From assembly GCF_905196875.1 (NCBI RefSeq), contig NZ_CAJJWO010000005.1, positions 86,185 through 150,184 of the forward strand: a stretch of DNA of 64,000 nucleotides. The letters are read 5' to 3'. This stretch comes from an uncultured Parabacteroides sp. (GTDB taxonomy: Bacteria > Bacteroidota > Bacteroidia > Bacteroidales > Tannerellaceae). The notes under the pieces were generated by a model that saw nothing but the letters and a program-made list of their open reading frames with translations, did no database searches and was not told the DNA's origin. Every line of letters starts with the position of its first letter. Within the stretch, counting starts at the first letter, position 1. Positions 44,298 to 53,176 of the stretch are shown here, piece by piece. The translations under genes and the position numbers were made by a program.

Positions 44298-44594
44298 TTA
44301 CTTATCCTTCAAATACTGTTCCAACTCACCCGTGAGTTCCTGTATCTTATCTGTAATAGGACTTGTATCGTTTTTATCTTCCAATTGCAAATTATTCATA
44401 GACAACTGAAAAGCTACCATGGCTAACAAATCTTTTACATCCACATCGGATTGAGCAAAATTTTGCCGATACTGGTTGATCTTATTACGAATCTGCTTGG
44501 CGGCATCCCGCGCAAGTTTCTCATCCTTTCGATCGATCCAAAGGCCGTAACTCTTTTCGGCTATTTCTAAATGTATAAGAAATTTATCGTCCAT
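44298..44594 (-). CDS. zapA: Cell division protein ZapA
   Basis: 98 residues, the normal size. LIHLEIAEKSYGLWIDRKDE and the helical KQIRNKINQYRQ and LLAMVAFQLSMNNLQLE segments match ZapA, which cross-links FtsZ filaments at midcell. It follows the coiled-coil gene by 5 nt. Confidence 0.9.
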   Translation of the reverse strand: MDDKFLIHLEIAEKSYGLWIDRKDEKLARDAAKQIRNKINQYRQNFAQSDVDVKDLLAMVAFQLSMNNLQLEDKNDTSPITDKIQELTGELEQYLKDK

Positions 44595-44599
44595 CGCTT

Positions 44600-44893
44600 C
44601 TATTCATTTAATAGTGCAATGCACTTGTCTACTTCCCGCACTAACTTCGATAATCGCATCCGAGCACTTTTCATTTCTCCTTCATTTACAGAAACAACTC
44701 TTGCCGTCAGCAATTTATCGCATTTGGTATTCAACTCTTCAATCGTATTCTTTGCCAGCTTCAACTCTGCTTCTTTTTGAAACAAAGTAGTCGTGAGCTC
44801 GTCAATCTTATGGTTTTGCTTATTACATAACTCCATCAAATCGCGAACTCTTACCTCGAATACTGCCAACAATCTCTTTTGATCTTCGGTCAT
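44600..44893 (-). CDS. Small coiled-coil protein encoded with ZapA
   Basis: 97 residues from ATG 44891-44893 (MTEDQKRLLAVFEVRVR), almost entirely helical with heptad pattern through about residues 8-60. It has no signal or membrane segment. Its position directly before zapA in the same unit, and its size, suggest a division-related partner similar in style to ZapB; there is no sequence proof. A 7-residue longer start at 44914 overlaps the -7 promoter box and is rejected. Confidence 0.75.
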   Translation of the reverse strand: MTEDQKRLLAVFEVRVRDLMELCNKQNHKIDELTTTLFQKEAELKLAKNTIEELNTKCDKLLTARVVSVNEGEMKSARMRLSKLVREVDKCIALLNE

Positions 44894-44911
44894 TTCACAC
44901 CAAATTCTATA

Positions 44912-44942
44912 CAAAAGTAAAATTTAGAATTGAATAAAGCAA
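44912..44942 (-). promoter_or_regulatory. Promoter of the coiled-coil/zapA unit
   Basis: Minus strand: TTG (44940-44942), 20-bp spacer, TACTTTTG (44912-44919). It fixes the downstream start codon at 44893. Confidence 0.78.
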
Positions 44943-44985
44943 CAGTCAGTCCATTTTTTTGAATCGAAAACGTCCGAACACACAA

Positions 44986-45018
44986 AAGGCCGTCCAAATA
45001 TCATCCGAACAGCCCTCC
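44986..45018 (-). terminator. Probable terminator of the winged-helix gene
   Basis: On the minus strand AGGGCTGTTC pairs with GGACGGCCTT (some G-U pairs), followed by TTTTGTGTG. Confidence 0.5.
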
Positions 45019-45041
45019 TTTACCTAGTATCGGTTACGTGA

Positions 45042-45242
45042 TTAGATCAGCGCAACAAATAATTCACCTTCAATCTCTTCGAAAGCAAGCTTGCCTTCTT
45101 TAGCTAACCAACCAAATGCAGCATACATGTCTTTTTCTGCTTTGATCTTAGTTGCTTTCTTTACTGCCTTAACACTCATTTTTCCGCCTTCGTTCAATAC
45201 TGTCCAAACGAGGCCGGCGTTTGTTCCAATCAATTCGATCAT
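45042..45242 (-). CDS. Small winged helix-turn-helix protein (DUF2582)
   Basis: 66 residues. LVWTVLNEGGKMSVKAVKKATKI and AFGWLAKEGKLAFEE form a compact winged-helix domain that matches the DUF2582 family of Bacteroidota. It is probably a DNA-binding or adaptor protein; targets are unknown. It has its own promoter and terminator. Confidence 0.88.
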   Translation of the reverse strand: MIELIGTNAGLVWTVLNEGGKMSVKAVKKATKIKAEKDMYAAFGWLAKEGKLAFEEIEGELFVALI

Positions 45243-45274
45243 TTTCTTTTCGTTTTGTTAATTCTTAACGGGGG

Positions 45275-45303
45275 CAAATTTATAGATTAATCGGTTATCA
45301 CAA
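45275..45303 (-). promoter_or_regulatory. Probable promoter of the winged-helix gene
   Basis: Minus strand: TTG (45301-45303), 18-bp spacer, TAAATTTG (45275-45282). The spacer is 1 bp shorter than usual. Confidence 0.55.
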
Positions 45304-45369
45304 AAGGAAATAGATGTTTTTTAGCATAAAAACGCCCACTTTTGAGGTTTCTAAACATAATTAACGCGT

Positions 45370-46059
45370 TTATAACATAATTTTCACTCTACTTTCGGGC
45401 GTAATCAGTTCCATTTCCAAATTAGTAATTGATACATATCGTGTTAAAAGAGACACACCATAAGCAACAGCCTCTTGTAAACCATCCTTCCCGGAATAAC
45501 CATTTATAATCATTAACAGCTTTTCCGTGTTTATGTCGATCTTGGTTCGTTCCTCGTCGCTGGTCGGTGTGCCAACGCCTCCCAGATTATCACGATAAAC
45601 CGGAAGCCCGGCGATATTCAGCTCGCCACGGCCTATTCCATGATAGAGTTCTCCTTCCTTTCCAACGCCCAGCACCAGGTTGCCATCTATCTTGGCTGCA
45701 TCGAAGCCACCTATAGAATAACCGCTTTGAATAGATAGCAGATTGATAATATCGACCAGGGTATCTATCTTATATAATGGAAGGTCACGAAAGATACGTC
45801 TGCGAAGCGCCTCAGCAGAAGGACGATACCGGTTCGGATCTTTCCCCAAACGTTTATACGCCTGCCGGGTTGCCAGTATGGGTGGGAATTTGTTTATGTC
45901 TTCCAACTTACCGGATGAACGGATCGTATTTTCCATTTCGGTAATTTCCTTCCACAGTTGTTCGTCGTATACCGTATTCTTTACATCACATGCCACAACT
46001 GCCACATGCAAGTCCGGACATGCCTTTGCTATTTCTTCTGAGATGGAAACGTGTATCAT
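45370..46059 (-). CDS. B3/B4 domain protein (PheT-like)
   Basis: 229 residues matching the B3/B4 tRNA-binding and editing-type domain of phenylalanyl-tRNA synthetase beta chains (RQAYKRLGKDPNRYRPSAEALRRRI; landmarks AYKRLGKDPNRYRPS, and SIGGFDAAKI). Stand-alone copies may hydrolyse mischarged tRNA or free aminoacyl adducts; the function is not proven. It lies 8 nt after pgeF, at the end of the hpt-adk-obg-pgeF group. Confidence 0.85.
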   Translation of the reverse strand: MIHVSISEEIAKACPDLHVAVVACDVKNTVYDEQLWKEITEMENTIRSSGKLEDINKFPPILATRQAYKRLGKDPNRYRPSAEALRRRIFRDLPLYKIDTLVDIINLLSIQSGYSIGGFDAAKIDGNLVLGVGKEGELYHGIGRGELNIAGLPVYRDNLGGVGTPTSDEERTKIDINTEKLLMIINGYSGKDGLQEAVAYGVSLLTRYVSITNLEMELITPESRVKIML

Positions 46060-46067
46060 ATATATTA

Positions 46068-46853
46068 TTAGTCTTTAATCATAATTCCGGACAGGATACG
46101 CCCGCTTTTTATTCCCAGGCGACGAGCAGAGAAAAAGTCGTCATGATGCTGATAAGTGCAGATGCCGGATACTTCTATATGTTCAGGTTGCAGACCAGAC
46201 TGAAGCAGTTGCATACGGTTGGCTTCCCACAGGTCGATATGCGCCTTGCCTGTCCGGGTGTTCCGTTCCATAATGCAGTCCATATCGACTCCGGTTGCCC
46301 GGAAAGCTTCTGCCACCTCATCGCCTACTTCAAAGGATTCTTTGCAGATAGAAGGAGCAATACCTGCCAGCATCAGAGAAGGATCGCAACCGTAACGGGC
46401 TGTCATATATTCAACAGTCTTTGCGACAATCTGCTTTACCGTACCACGCCATCCGGCATGAATAGCGGCGACTACGTTCTTATCCGGAGCATACACCAGG
46501 ACAGGAACACAATCAGCCGTCGATACGGCAATACATATCCCAGGAACAGCCGTTACAAGGGCATCTTTCCCGTTCAGTTCCTCTTTCTGCCGGTCAGGCG
46601 TAAGAGAAAGAAAGCGGGTATCGATACAAGCTATTTCCGCTTCGTGTATCTGGAAGGGGGCAAAAATCTTTTCGGGAGAAATTCCGATTGCATCCGAGAG
46701 GAGTTGCCGGTTCATCCGAACGGACTCCGGATCGTCACCGCTATACTCACCCGGATTCATCGAGGCATAGTTACCCTGACTTACTCCACCGTGGCGGGTC
46801 GTTATAAAATGAGAAATGTTGCATTCTCCGCTTAATCCGGAGAATTGCAACAT
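46068..46853 (-). CDS. pgeF: Peptidoglycan editing factor / laccase-domain protein PgeF
   Basis: About 261 residues from ATG 46853 (MLQFSGLSGECNISHF). TTRHGGVSQGNYASMN, the metal/catalytic STADCVPVL and AAIHAGWRGTV motifs, and GIAPSICKESFEVGDEV are the YfiH/PgeF hallmarks. The enzyme acts on purine nucleosides and removes mis-incorporated residues from wall precursors in related bacteria. A much longer in-frame ORF exists upstream, but its extension lies over the acidic 3' end of obg and is a read-through artefact. The gap to obg is 10 nt. Confidence 0.9.
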   Translation of the reverse strand: MLQFSGLSGECNISHFITTRHGGVSQGNYASMNPGEYSGDDPESVRMNRQLLSDAIGISPEKIFAPFQIHEAEIACIDTRFLSLTPDRQKEELNGKDALVTAVPGICIAVSTADCVPVLVYAPDKNVVAAIHAGWRGTVKQIVAKTVEYMTARYGCDPSLMLAGIAPSICKESFEVGDEVAEAFRATGVDMDCIMERNTRTGKAHIDLWEANRMQLLQSGLQPEHIEVSGICTYQHHDDFFSARRLGIKSGRILSGIMIKD

Positions 46854-46863
46854 TTCAACTTTA

Positions 46864-48021
46864 TTACTTTTCAGTTTCTTCATCGTCGTCATCCCATTCA
46901 TACTCTTCGTATTCTTCATCCGGATCATCCTCTTCGACAGGGAAGACATAATCGTCATCGTCGTCATCGAACTGGATCGAACTGACATCGATATCCTTAT
47001 GAACGATACGTTCGACTTCGTGGAAGGTTTCCTTATTCAGTTCCTTCCAGAGCAAGTCTTTCAGCTCGGTAATGCCCTGCCCGGTAATAGAAGAGATAAA
47101 CACATGAGGAACGCCTTCGGGTAAATCTTCCGAAAGAGCTTCGATCAGTTCGTCGTCCAGCATATCACTTTTAGTAATAGCCAGTACACGGCCTTTAGTC
47201 AGCAGTTCGGGGTTGTACTTCACCAGTTCGTTATGAAGAATTTCATATTCTTTCTTTATATCGTCCGCATCGGCAGGCACCATAAAGAGAAGCAATGAAT
47301 TTCGTTCGATATGACGAAGGAAACGAAGTCCGAGACCTTTTCCTTCACTGGCCCCTTCGATGATACCGGGGATATCAGCCATTACAAACGAACGATGGTC
47401 GCGATAGCTCACGATACCCAGGTTCGGTTCGAGTGTAGTAAACGGATAATTGGCAATCTTCGGTTTGGCAGCCGATACGACAGACAGTAAAGTAGACTTT
47501 CCTGCATTCGGGAAACCCACCAGACCAACGTCGGCAAGCAACTTCAATTGCAGGATCACTTTACGTTCCTGAGCCGGTTCGCCCGGTTGAGCATAACGGG
47601 GAGCCTGATTGGTAGATGTCTTAAAGTGCCAGTTGCCTTGTCCGCCACGACCGCCTTTCAGCAGCATGACTTCCTGTCCGTCTTCGGTCACGTCGCAGAT
47701 GTATTCGCCGGTTTCGGCATCATACACAACGGTTCCACAAGGCACTTCGATGACACGGTCTTCGCCGTCTTTACCGAAACTGCGTTTGGCACTGCCGCCT
47801 TCGCCGCTCGTTGCCATGATATGACGTTCGAACTTCAAGTGGAGGAGCGTCCAGTAATTCCGGTTACCGCGAAGATACACATGGCCTCCTCGCCCTCCGT
47901 CGCCTCCGTCGGGGCCTCCTTTCGGAATATATTTCTCACGACGAAAGTGAGAAGACCCTCTTCCGCCCTTTCCCGAGCGGCAATAGATCTTTACGTAATC
48001 TACAAAGTTTGATTCAGCCAT
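46864..48021 (-). CDS. obgE: Obg-family GTPase
   Basis: 385 residues: Gly-rich Obg fold (GRGSSHFRREK, GGPDGGDGGRGG), GTPase domain with G1 GFPNAGKST, G3 DIPG and G4 TKSD, then a C-terminal tail of about 40 residues that is almost all Asp/Glu. Obg is essential, binds the 50S subunit and couples ribosome assembly to stress. The acidic tail is common in Bacteroidota Obg. Confidence 0.97.
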   Translation of the reverse strand: MAESNFVDYVKIYCRSGKGGRGSSHFRREKYIPKGGPDGGDGGRGGHVYLRGNRNYWTLLHLKFERHIMATSGEGGSAKRSFGKDGEDRVIEVPCGTVVYDAETGEYICDVTEDGQEVMLLKGGRGGQGNWHFKTSTNQAPRYAQPGEPAQERKVILQLKLLADVGLVGFPNAGKSTLLSVVSAAKPKIANYPFTTLEPNLGIVSYRDHRSFVMADIPGIIEGASEGKGLGLRFLRHIERNSLLLFMVPADADDIKKEYEILHNELVKYNPELLTKGRVLAITKSDMLDDELIEALSEDLPEGVPHVFISSITGQGITELKDLLWKELNKETFHEVERIVHKDIDVSSIQFDDDDDDYVFPVEEDDPDEEYEEYEWDDDDEETEK

Positions 48022-48037
48022 AGAGAATAATTATTTA

Positions 48038-48102
48038 ATATGATAATATGCCAATGTGCCAATTGGGAATCCACAGGTCTCTCCATTGGCATATTGGCAT
48101 AT
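48038..48102. repeat. Second TGCCAAT hairpin element, between obg and adk
   Basis: A 19-bp arm, AATATGCCAATGTGCCAAT, is followed by a short loop and its near-exact complement (one G-T mismatch). It uses the same ATGTGCCAAT and ATATGCCAAT units as the element at 31307-31410. Confidence 0.8.
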
Positions 48103-48110
48103 TGATTAAT

Positions 48111-48680
48111 TTACAAATTATTAATCGCTTCTTTAATACGACCGAAGATTTCTTCGACTGTACCCATACCGTGAATACCAACATGTTTGCCTTCGCCTAC
48201 ATAATAGTCTGCCAAAGGAGCTGTCTGGTTGTGGTAAACATCCAGTCTGGATTTGATTGTTTCCAGGTTGTCGTCTGAACGGCCTGACACTTTGCCACGT
48301 TCCAACAGACGGTTGATCAGTTCTTCTTCTTCTACCTGCAGGTTCAACATAACAGATACATCCGTACCACGTTTGTTCAACATTTCTTTCAATGCTTTTG
48401 CCTGCGGGATCGTGCGTGGGAAACCATCGAAGATAACACCCTTAGAACCGACTTTGCTGTCTAATACCTTTGCAAGCATGTCTACAATCAGTTCATCCGG
48501 TACAAGCTGACCTTTTTCGATATAATCTTTTGCGATCTTACCTAGTTCGGTTTCACCTTTCATTTCAGCACGCAGCACATCACCTGTTGAAATGTGATCC
48601 AAACCATATTCTTTAATAATCAACTCGCTCTGTGTTCCTTTTCCTGAACCCGGAGCTCCAAAAATAACAACGTTCAACAT
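48111..48680 (-). CDS. adk: Adenylate kinase
   Basis: 189 residues, the short form without a zinc LID. Walker A GAPGSGKGTQSE, DGFPRT, and RGKVSGRSDD are all present. It interconverts AMP, ADP and ATP. It lies 35 nt after hpt. Confidence 0.97.
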   Translation of the reverse strand: MLNVVIFGAPGSGKGTQSELIIKEYGLDHISTGDVLRAEMKGETELGKIAKDYIEKGQLVPDELIVDMLAKVLDSKVGSKGVIFDGFPRTIPQAKALKEMLNKRGTDVSVMLNLQVEEEELINRLLERGKVSGRSDDNLETIKSRLDVYHNQTAPLADYYVGEGKHVGIHGMGTVEEIFGRIKEAINNL

Positions 48681-48715
48681 AATATTGTTTCTTATTTATA
48701 TAAATGTATATCCTT

Positions 48716-49252
48716 TTAACCAATCACCTTATATATATCCCGGTAGGCACGTCCCATTTCGTCATAGTCGAGACCGTAGCCGACGATAAAGTCACTGGGA
48801 ATCTGCAAACCGACATAATCCGGTTTCAAATCACACTTCAGCGAATCGGGCTTGAACAGCATGGTAGCCAGTCTGACATCGGCCGCCCCGTCGTTCTTCA
48901 GCTTATCCATAACGAACTGCATGGTATAACCGGTATCGATAATATCTTCCAGCAGGATCAGGGTGCGCCCCTTCACATCGGCCTGTACCGGCATGATCTC
49001 ACGAACAACTCCGGTCGTATTGAGCCCACGATAGGAGGAATACCGGGCAAAAGTGATTTCGTAGTGAGTATCCATCTGACGCATCAACTCGGCGGTAAAC
49101 ATGAACGCCCCGTTCAGTATACCGACAAACAGCGGGTTAGTATCTCCTACATCAGCTTTAATCTGTCCGGCCATCTTCGCAATGGCCGCCTTGATCTCCT
49201 TCTCAGGGATAAACAGTTCAAATTCTTTGTCTTTTAATCGGATCTTATCCAT
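48716..49252 (-). CDS. hpt: Hypoxanthine phosphoribosyltransferase
   Basis: 178 residues. The PRPP-binding motif is LILLEDIIDTGYTM; the YSSYRG and VGYGLDYDEMGRAYRD segments are typical. It salvages hypoxanthine and guanine. It leads the leftward hpt-adk-obg-pgeF-B3/B4 unit. Confidence 0.96.
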   Translation of the reverse strand: MDKIRLKDKEFELFIPEKEIKAAIAKMAGQIKADVGDTNPLFVGILNGAFMFTAELMRQMDTHYEITFARYSSYRGLNTTGVVREIMPVQADVKGRTLILLEDIIDTGYTMQFVMDKLKNDGAADVRLATMLFKPDSLKCDLKPDYVGLQIPSDFIVGYGLDYDEMGRAYRDIYKVIG

Positions 49253-49275
49253 ATACCGTTTATTTTTCGAGGGAA

Positions 49276-49305
49276 CAAAGGTACAATATTTTCAGCGAAG
49301 CACAA
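49276..49305 (-). promoter_or_regulatory. Promoter of the hpt operon
   Basis: Minus strand: TTG (49303-49305), 19-bp spacer, TACCTTTG (49276-49283), 24 nt upstream of the hpt ATG. Confidence 0.78.
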
Positions 49306-49426
49306 ACATTGTTTTACGTTTTAGGGTTCACGCATTCAGCAGTCGGTCTTTCTTCTTGATTATCGGTTCTTACCGAATGAACCCGGCTTGAGGTTCCGGG
49401 GTCATTCGGGCTTCAGAGCGGATTCA

Positions 49427-50101
49427 TTATTTACGGCTTTCCGTCAGGATATTGCCGTCCATCATACGGATCAGGCGGCTTGCCATCCGGGCGTTCTCTT
49501 CCGAGTGGGTTACCATAACGACGGTCGATCCTTCTTTGTTGAGTTCGAGCAGGAGATTCATTACCTCGTTGCCGTTCACCGAGTCCAGGTTTCCGGTCGG
49601 TTCGTCCGCGAGGATGATCTGGGGGTTCGTAACGATGGCACGGGCAATGGCTACACGTTGTTGCTGTCCGCCGGAGAGTTGTTGCGGGTAATGTTCCGTA
49701 CGATGGGCGATCTGCATCCGGTCTAGTGCGGCATTCACTCGCCTCACCCGCTCTTTCATCGGGACTCCAGCATATAAAAGCGGTAATTCCACATTCTCAA
49801 AGACCGTCAGTTCATCTATCAGGTTGAAACTCTGAAAGACAAATCCCAGGTTACCATTCCGCAAGTCCGTGCGGTTGTTCTCCGTATAGCGGGAAACCTC
49901 TTCATCCAGAAACCATAATTCGCCGGAAGTCGGATTATCCAGTAATCCCAATAGATTTAGCAAGGTAGACTTACCACAGCCCGAAGGCCCCATGATGGCC
50001 AGGAACTCTCCTTTGTTGATTTCCAGATTAACACCGTTCAGAGCCGTAGTCTCCACACTTTCCGTACGAAACACCTTTGTTAAATTTACTGCTTTTATCA
50101 T
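49427..50101 (-). CDS. ABC transporter ATPase, MacB/LolD type
   Basis: 224 residues. Walker A GPSGCGKST, Q-loop FQSFNL, signature LSGGQQQR and Walker B ILADEPTGNLD are intact. This belongs to the MacB/LolD/FtsE family of mechanotransmission ABC ATPases. It follows its permease by 31 nt in the same direction and is the second gene of the pair. The substrate is unknown. Confidence 0.93.
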   Translation of the reverse strand: MIKAVNLTKVFRTESVETTALNGVNLEINKGEFLAIMGPSGCGKSTLLNLLGLLDNPTSGELWFLDEEVSRYTENNRTDLRNGNLGFVFQSFNLIDELTVFENVELPLLYAGVPMKERVRRVNAALDRMQIAHRTEHYPQQLSGGQQQRVAIARAIVTNPQIILADEPTGNLDSVNGNEVMNLLLELNKEGSTVVMVTHSEENARMASRLIRMMDGNILTESRK

Positions 50102-50132
50102 GATCTTCTATTTTTATTTTATGCTTGTTACT

Positions 50133-52541
50133 TTATTCATACCGCAATGACTTTACCGGATTACGGGAAGCGGCCCGCCAGGTCTGCGCCACCACCGTCA
50201 GGAAGGTAATCAGCAGAATGATCAAGCCTGATACCGGGAAGAGCCACCAACCGATCGTGGTCTGGTAAGCGAAGTTACTCAACCAGCGCGCCACGAAAAG
50301 GTAACCCACCGGGCAGGCTATCACAAATGCGATCCCTACCCAGATCATATATTCACGGCAAAACATCCGCACGATCCGATCCGAATGAGCACCGTTCACC
50401 TTCCTGACTCCTATTTCCTTCGTACGCTGTGCCGTCGAAAGGGCAACCAGGCCGAACACGCCCATCATCGCCACAAGAATAGCCAGCACCGTAAAGATCA
50501 GGAACATCCGGCTGAGCTGCTGCTCACGGGCATAGTTCCGGTTCAAGCTGTCAGAGAAGAAGCGGTAGGAGAACACATTGTCCGGGCGCATCTCTTCGTA
50601 TTTATCTTTCAGAAATTTCAGCGTCTCCGCCTTATTTTCCGGGGATATCTTTATATACATCGTATTTAGCAACTGACGGGAATAATACAGGTAAGCCGGT
50701 TTCACCTCCTCGCGCAACGGCTGGAAATGGAAATCTTTTACTACGCCGACGATCTTCGACGTCTCACCGAACCAGCCTTTGTTTTGTACAACCATGCCTA
50801 CCGGGTCTTTCACCTGCATCATCTTCCAGGCAGTTTCATTGATAACGACAGGCAGTTCTTTCTTATATGTTCCATCCATATACGCATCCTTATCCGCTCC
50901 GAACGATTCCCCTTTCAGCAGTGTCAGCCCTAATGTCTTCATGAAACTTCCGTCACCTACCACGCCTACTACGGTCAGGGAGTCGACTTGTCCCTTTTCA
51001 TTCATCCAGCTGAAAACGCTTTCTTCCGTCTTGCGTCCCTGGAGATAATTGGCTATTTCCACTCCTCCGGCCACACTTTTCACATGCGGGTTCTTCATCA
51101 CTTCCCGCCTGTAATCATCTATTCCCTGGTTGCCGAAATAAGCCATCAGTTCGAACTCCCCGCAATCGACCACCACCATATCTTCTTTGTCCAGTCCCAG
51201 ATCCGCCTGTTGCAGGTAGTGAAGTTGACGGAATACCACCGAAGTACAGAAAAGCATCGTTATGGCAATGACAAACTGCACGCAGACAAGCCCTTTAAGC
51301 AGCGTCCCTTTCTTCCCCGTAGCCTTTCCGCCTTTGAAAGCCAGCAGCGGATTGAACGACGACATATAAAAAGCAGGGAACGCCCCGGCCAGGCTACCGA
51401 CCCCTATAATACCGAACAGGATAAACAACAAGGTTTGCCAGTTGAACTGCAAGGCAATATCTTTTTCTACAAACTGATTAAAGGCGGGCAACAACAACTC
51501 CGTCAGCGCCAAAGCCAGTATCAGCGAAAGAAAAGCCTGCACCAGACTTTCCGACAGGAATTGTGCGACCAGCATTTTACGCTTCGCCCCCGTCACCTTC
51601 CGGACGCCGATCTCTTTATACCGCAGGGAAGCGCGTGCCGTAGACAAGGTGGTAAAGTTGAAAGCTCCCATAAAGATAATCAGCAGGGCTAATGCCATAA
51701 ACAAACGGATTTGCGACATATTCCCGTAGTTATCGACCGACGGATCTTTAAAGCCCGTATGCAGATGAATATCCTCCAGCGGCTGAAACTCGAGCGTCCT
51801 TCCGTCTTCCCGGTGGTTCGTCCAGGCACGGCTCATGGCTTGCCGGTCGGTAGCCGATAAGTCCGCTCCCTTTCTCAACCGGATATATACATTTGTCCCT
51901 TCCACATAATCCCAGCTTGCCGGTTCGAAATAGGCCTGCTCGCTCAACAGGACTTCAAACTTAATATGACTCTTACGCGGCACCTTCAGGACGGCCGCCA
52001 CCTTATAACGAAACGTCTGTCCGAGGAACTGGCAGGTTACTTCCTTGCCGACGGCAGAAACCTCCCCGAACAACTTCCGTGCCGCAGACTCGGCCAGTAC
52101 GATCTGTTGCGGGTCTTTCTTCAGCAGGGACGGATCGCCGGAAACGACAGGGAAGCTGAATATATCGAAGAAAGTCGTATCTACATACGTATATTTCGCT
52201 TCAATCAGATTCTCCCCCGAATGAAGGTTCAGCATACCGAAGTTGAGTATAAAGGTCGCATCCTCCACCTGAGGAAACTCTTCCCTGAGCGTTTTACTCA
52301 GTGGAGCCACCGTATAGGCCGACTCTTTTATCTCTCCTCCCGCTTCGCGTTCGACAGCGATCACCCGGTAAATAGAGTGACGGTCCGTATGGAAATCCTC
52401 AAAGGTCAGTTCATCTACCACCCAGAGATAGATAAGGAAAGCGGCTGTCATTCCCAGCACGAACCCTAACATATTAATAGAGGAAAACAGGAAGCTCCGT
52501 TTGATCAACCGGATCGCTACTTTAAAATAGTGTTTCAACAT
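50133..52541 (-). CDS. ABC transporter permease, MacB/FtsX fold (two-module)
   Basis: 802 residues with eight predicted membrane helices in two FtsX-like sets. Each set has an N-terminal helix, a periplasmic MacB-PCD-like domain and three helices, with paired RYKEIGVRKVTGAKR and QRTKEIGVRKVNGAH loops. This double layout is frequent in Bacteroidales efflux or lipoprotein ABC systems. It is upstream of its ATPase gene and preceded by a sigma-54-like promoter and a palindrome, suggesting inducible expression under the NtrC-type system at 58.5 kb. The substrate is unknown; host-derived toxic peptides or envelope stress are possibilities only. Confidence 0.9.
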   Translation of the reverse strand: MLKHYFKVAIRLIKRSFLFSSINMLGFVLGMTAAFLIYLWVVDELTFEDFHTDRHSIYRVIAVEREAGGEIKESAYTVAPLSKTLREEFPQVEDATFILNFGMLNLHSGENLIEAKYTYVDTTFFDIFSFPVVSGDPSLLKKDPQQIVLAESAARKLFGEVSAVGKEVTCQFLGQTFRYKVAAVLKVPRKSHIKFEVLLSEQAYFEPASWDYVEGTNVYIRLRKGADLSATDRQAMSRAWTNHREDGRTLEFQPLEDIHLHTGFKDPSVDNYGNMSQIRLFMALALLIIFMGAFNFTTLSTARASLRYKEIGVRKVTGAKRKMLVAQFLSESLVQAFLSLILALALTELLLPAFNQFVEKDIALQFNWQTLLFILFGIIGVGSLAGAFPAFYMSSFNPLLAFKGGKATGKKGTLLKGLVCVQFVIAITMLFCTSVVFRQLHYLQQADLGLDKEDMVVVDCGEFELMAYFGNQGIDDYRREVMKNPHVKSVAGGVEIANYLQGRKTEESVFSWMNEKGQVDSLTVVGVVGDGSFMKTLGLTLLKGESFGADKDAYMDGTYKKELPVVINETAWKMMQVKDPVGMVVQNKGWFGETSKIVGVVKDFHFQPLREEVKPAYLYYSRQLLNTMYIKISPENKAETLKFLKDKYEEMRPDNVFSYRFFSDSLNRNYAREQQLSRMFLIFTVLAILVAMMGVFGLVALSTAQRTKEIGVRKVNGAHSDRIVRMFCREYMIWVGIAFVIACPVGYLFVARWLSNFAYQTTIGWWLFPVSGLIILLITFLTVVAQTWRAASRNPVKSLRYE

Positions 52542-52594
52542 AATATTTTTATTTTATTGTTAGCATGGATATATCCTACTGATACGGATAGGTA

Positions 52595-52610
52595 TTCAAT
52601 ATCTATGCCA
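52595..52610 (-). promoter_or_regulatory. Sigma-54-type promoter of the ABC transporter operon
   Basis: On the minus strand TGGCATAGATATTGAA fits the -24/-12 consensus TGGCAyrNNNNTTGmW, with GG and TTG exactly 10 bp apart. The only weak position is A instead of C in the -12 element. It is 54 nt upstream of the permease ATG. Confidence 0.65.
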
Positions 52611-52661
52611 TTTTTATAACCAAATAAATATCAAACACATAAGCAGGACAATTTCATAATC

Positions 52662-52683
52662 AACTGTACGAAATCGTACAGTT
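52662..52683. promoter_or_regulatory. 22-bp palindrome, probable enhancer-binding site
   Basis: AACTGTACGA (52662-52671), AA, TCGTACAGTT (52674-52683): perfect 10-bp arms about 52 bp upstream of the sigma-54 -24 element. This is the expected location and symmetry for an NtrC-type activator. Confidence 0.6.
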
Positions 52684-52738
52684 TGCCAGTCTAACCGCAC
52701 GCTTCCGCCTACCAACTAATCTCCAACAAAGGAGAAAC

Positions 52739-52920
52739 TAATCTTTTTCTGCTTAGATATTAATGTTTAGATGCCTTATTTTTTTGCTTTTGAGCAAGCC
52801 CGAAATTAATTTTGAGCATGCATGAATTTAATTTTGAGCTAGCTCAAAATTGATTTTTAGCATGGGCAAAAGCAAAAAAATAAGGCATCCGCGAACTAAT
52901 TGATAAGGAGAAAAAGATTA
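52739..52920. repeat. 182-bp nested palindromic element
   Basis: Three nested perfect inverted repeats share one centre region: 12 bp (52739-52750 with 52909-52920), 23 bp (52770-52792 with 52867-52889) and a 22-bp central palindrome (52830-52851). The spacers outside the 23-bp arms are both 19 nt. No ORF is inside. It could be a decayed MITE or a large RNA hairpin. Confidence 0.75.
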
Positions 52921-53176
52921 AAAGTTCACTTGTTATGGGATAGTTTGTCGGCAATATGGAAATTTTATGTAATTGTGGAATAAATATCTTATCGTCTTAT
53001 TATAAAGGCTTTGGGGAGAGTACCCGATTTTGAGGTAACGAGTTAGCAACCGTGCTTATTACTGCGTTCTGCTTTGAATTGCTTTCAATGTAACTCTTTA
53101 TAGTTACAAAGGTATAAAATGAATTGGCAAAAAACAAAGTATATTATATCTGTTGTTTTTTACCAATATAGAGTTC
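52921..53176. other. AT-rich intergenic DNA at the left edge of the island
   Basis: No ORF, RNA gene or clear promoter was seen. The whole 52542-53176 gap holds the transporter control region, the palindromic element and this tail. A terminator for the leftward gene ending at 53177 was not identified. Confidence 0.5.

Noticed and set aside
46854..46988. Long N-terminal extension of the PgeF frame
   Set aside because: It overlaps the acidic end of obg in another frame (GAT/GAA repeats read as Met/Thr/Ser) and does not resemble the family.
50988..51692. 234-codon ORF antisense to the ABC permease
   Set aside because: His/Gln/Arg-rich shadow of a GC-richer gene, with no promoter or homology.
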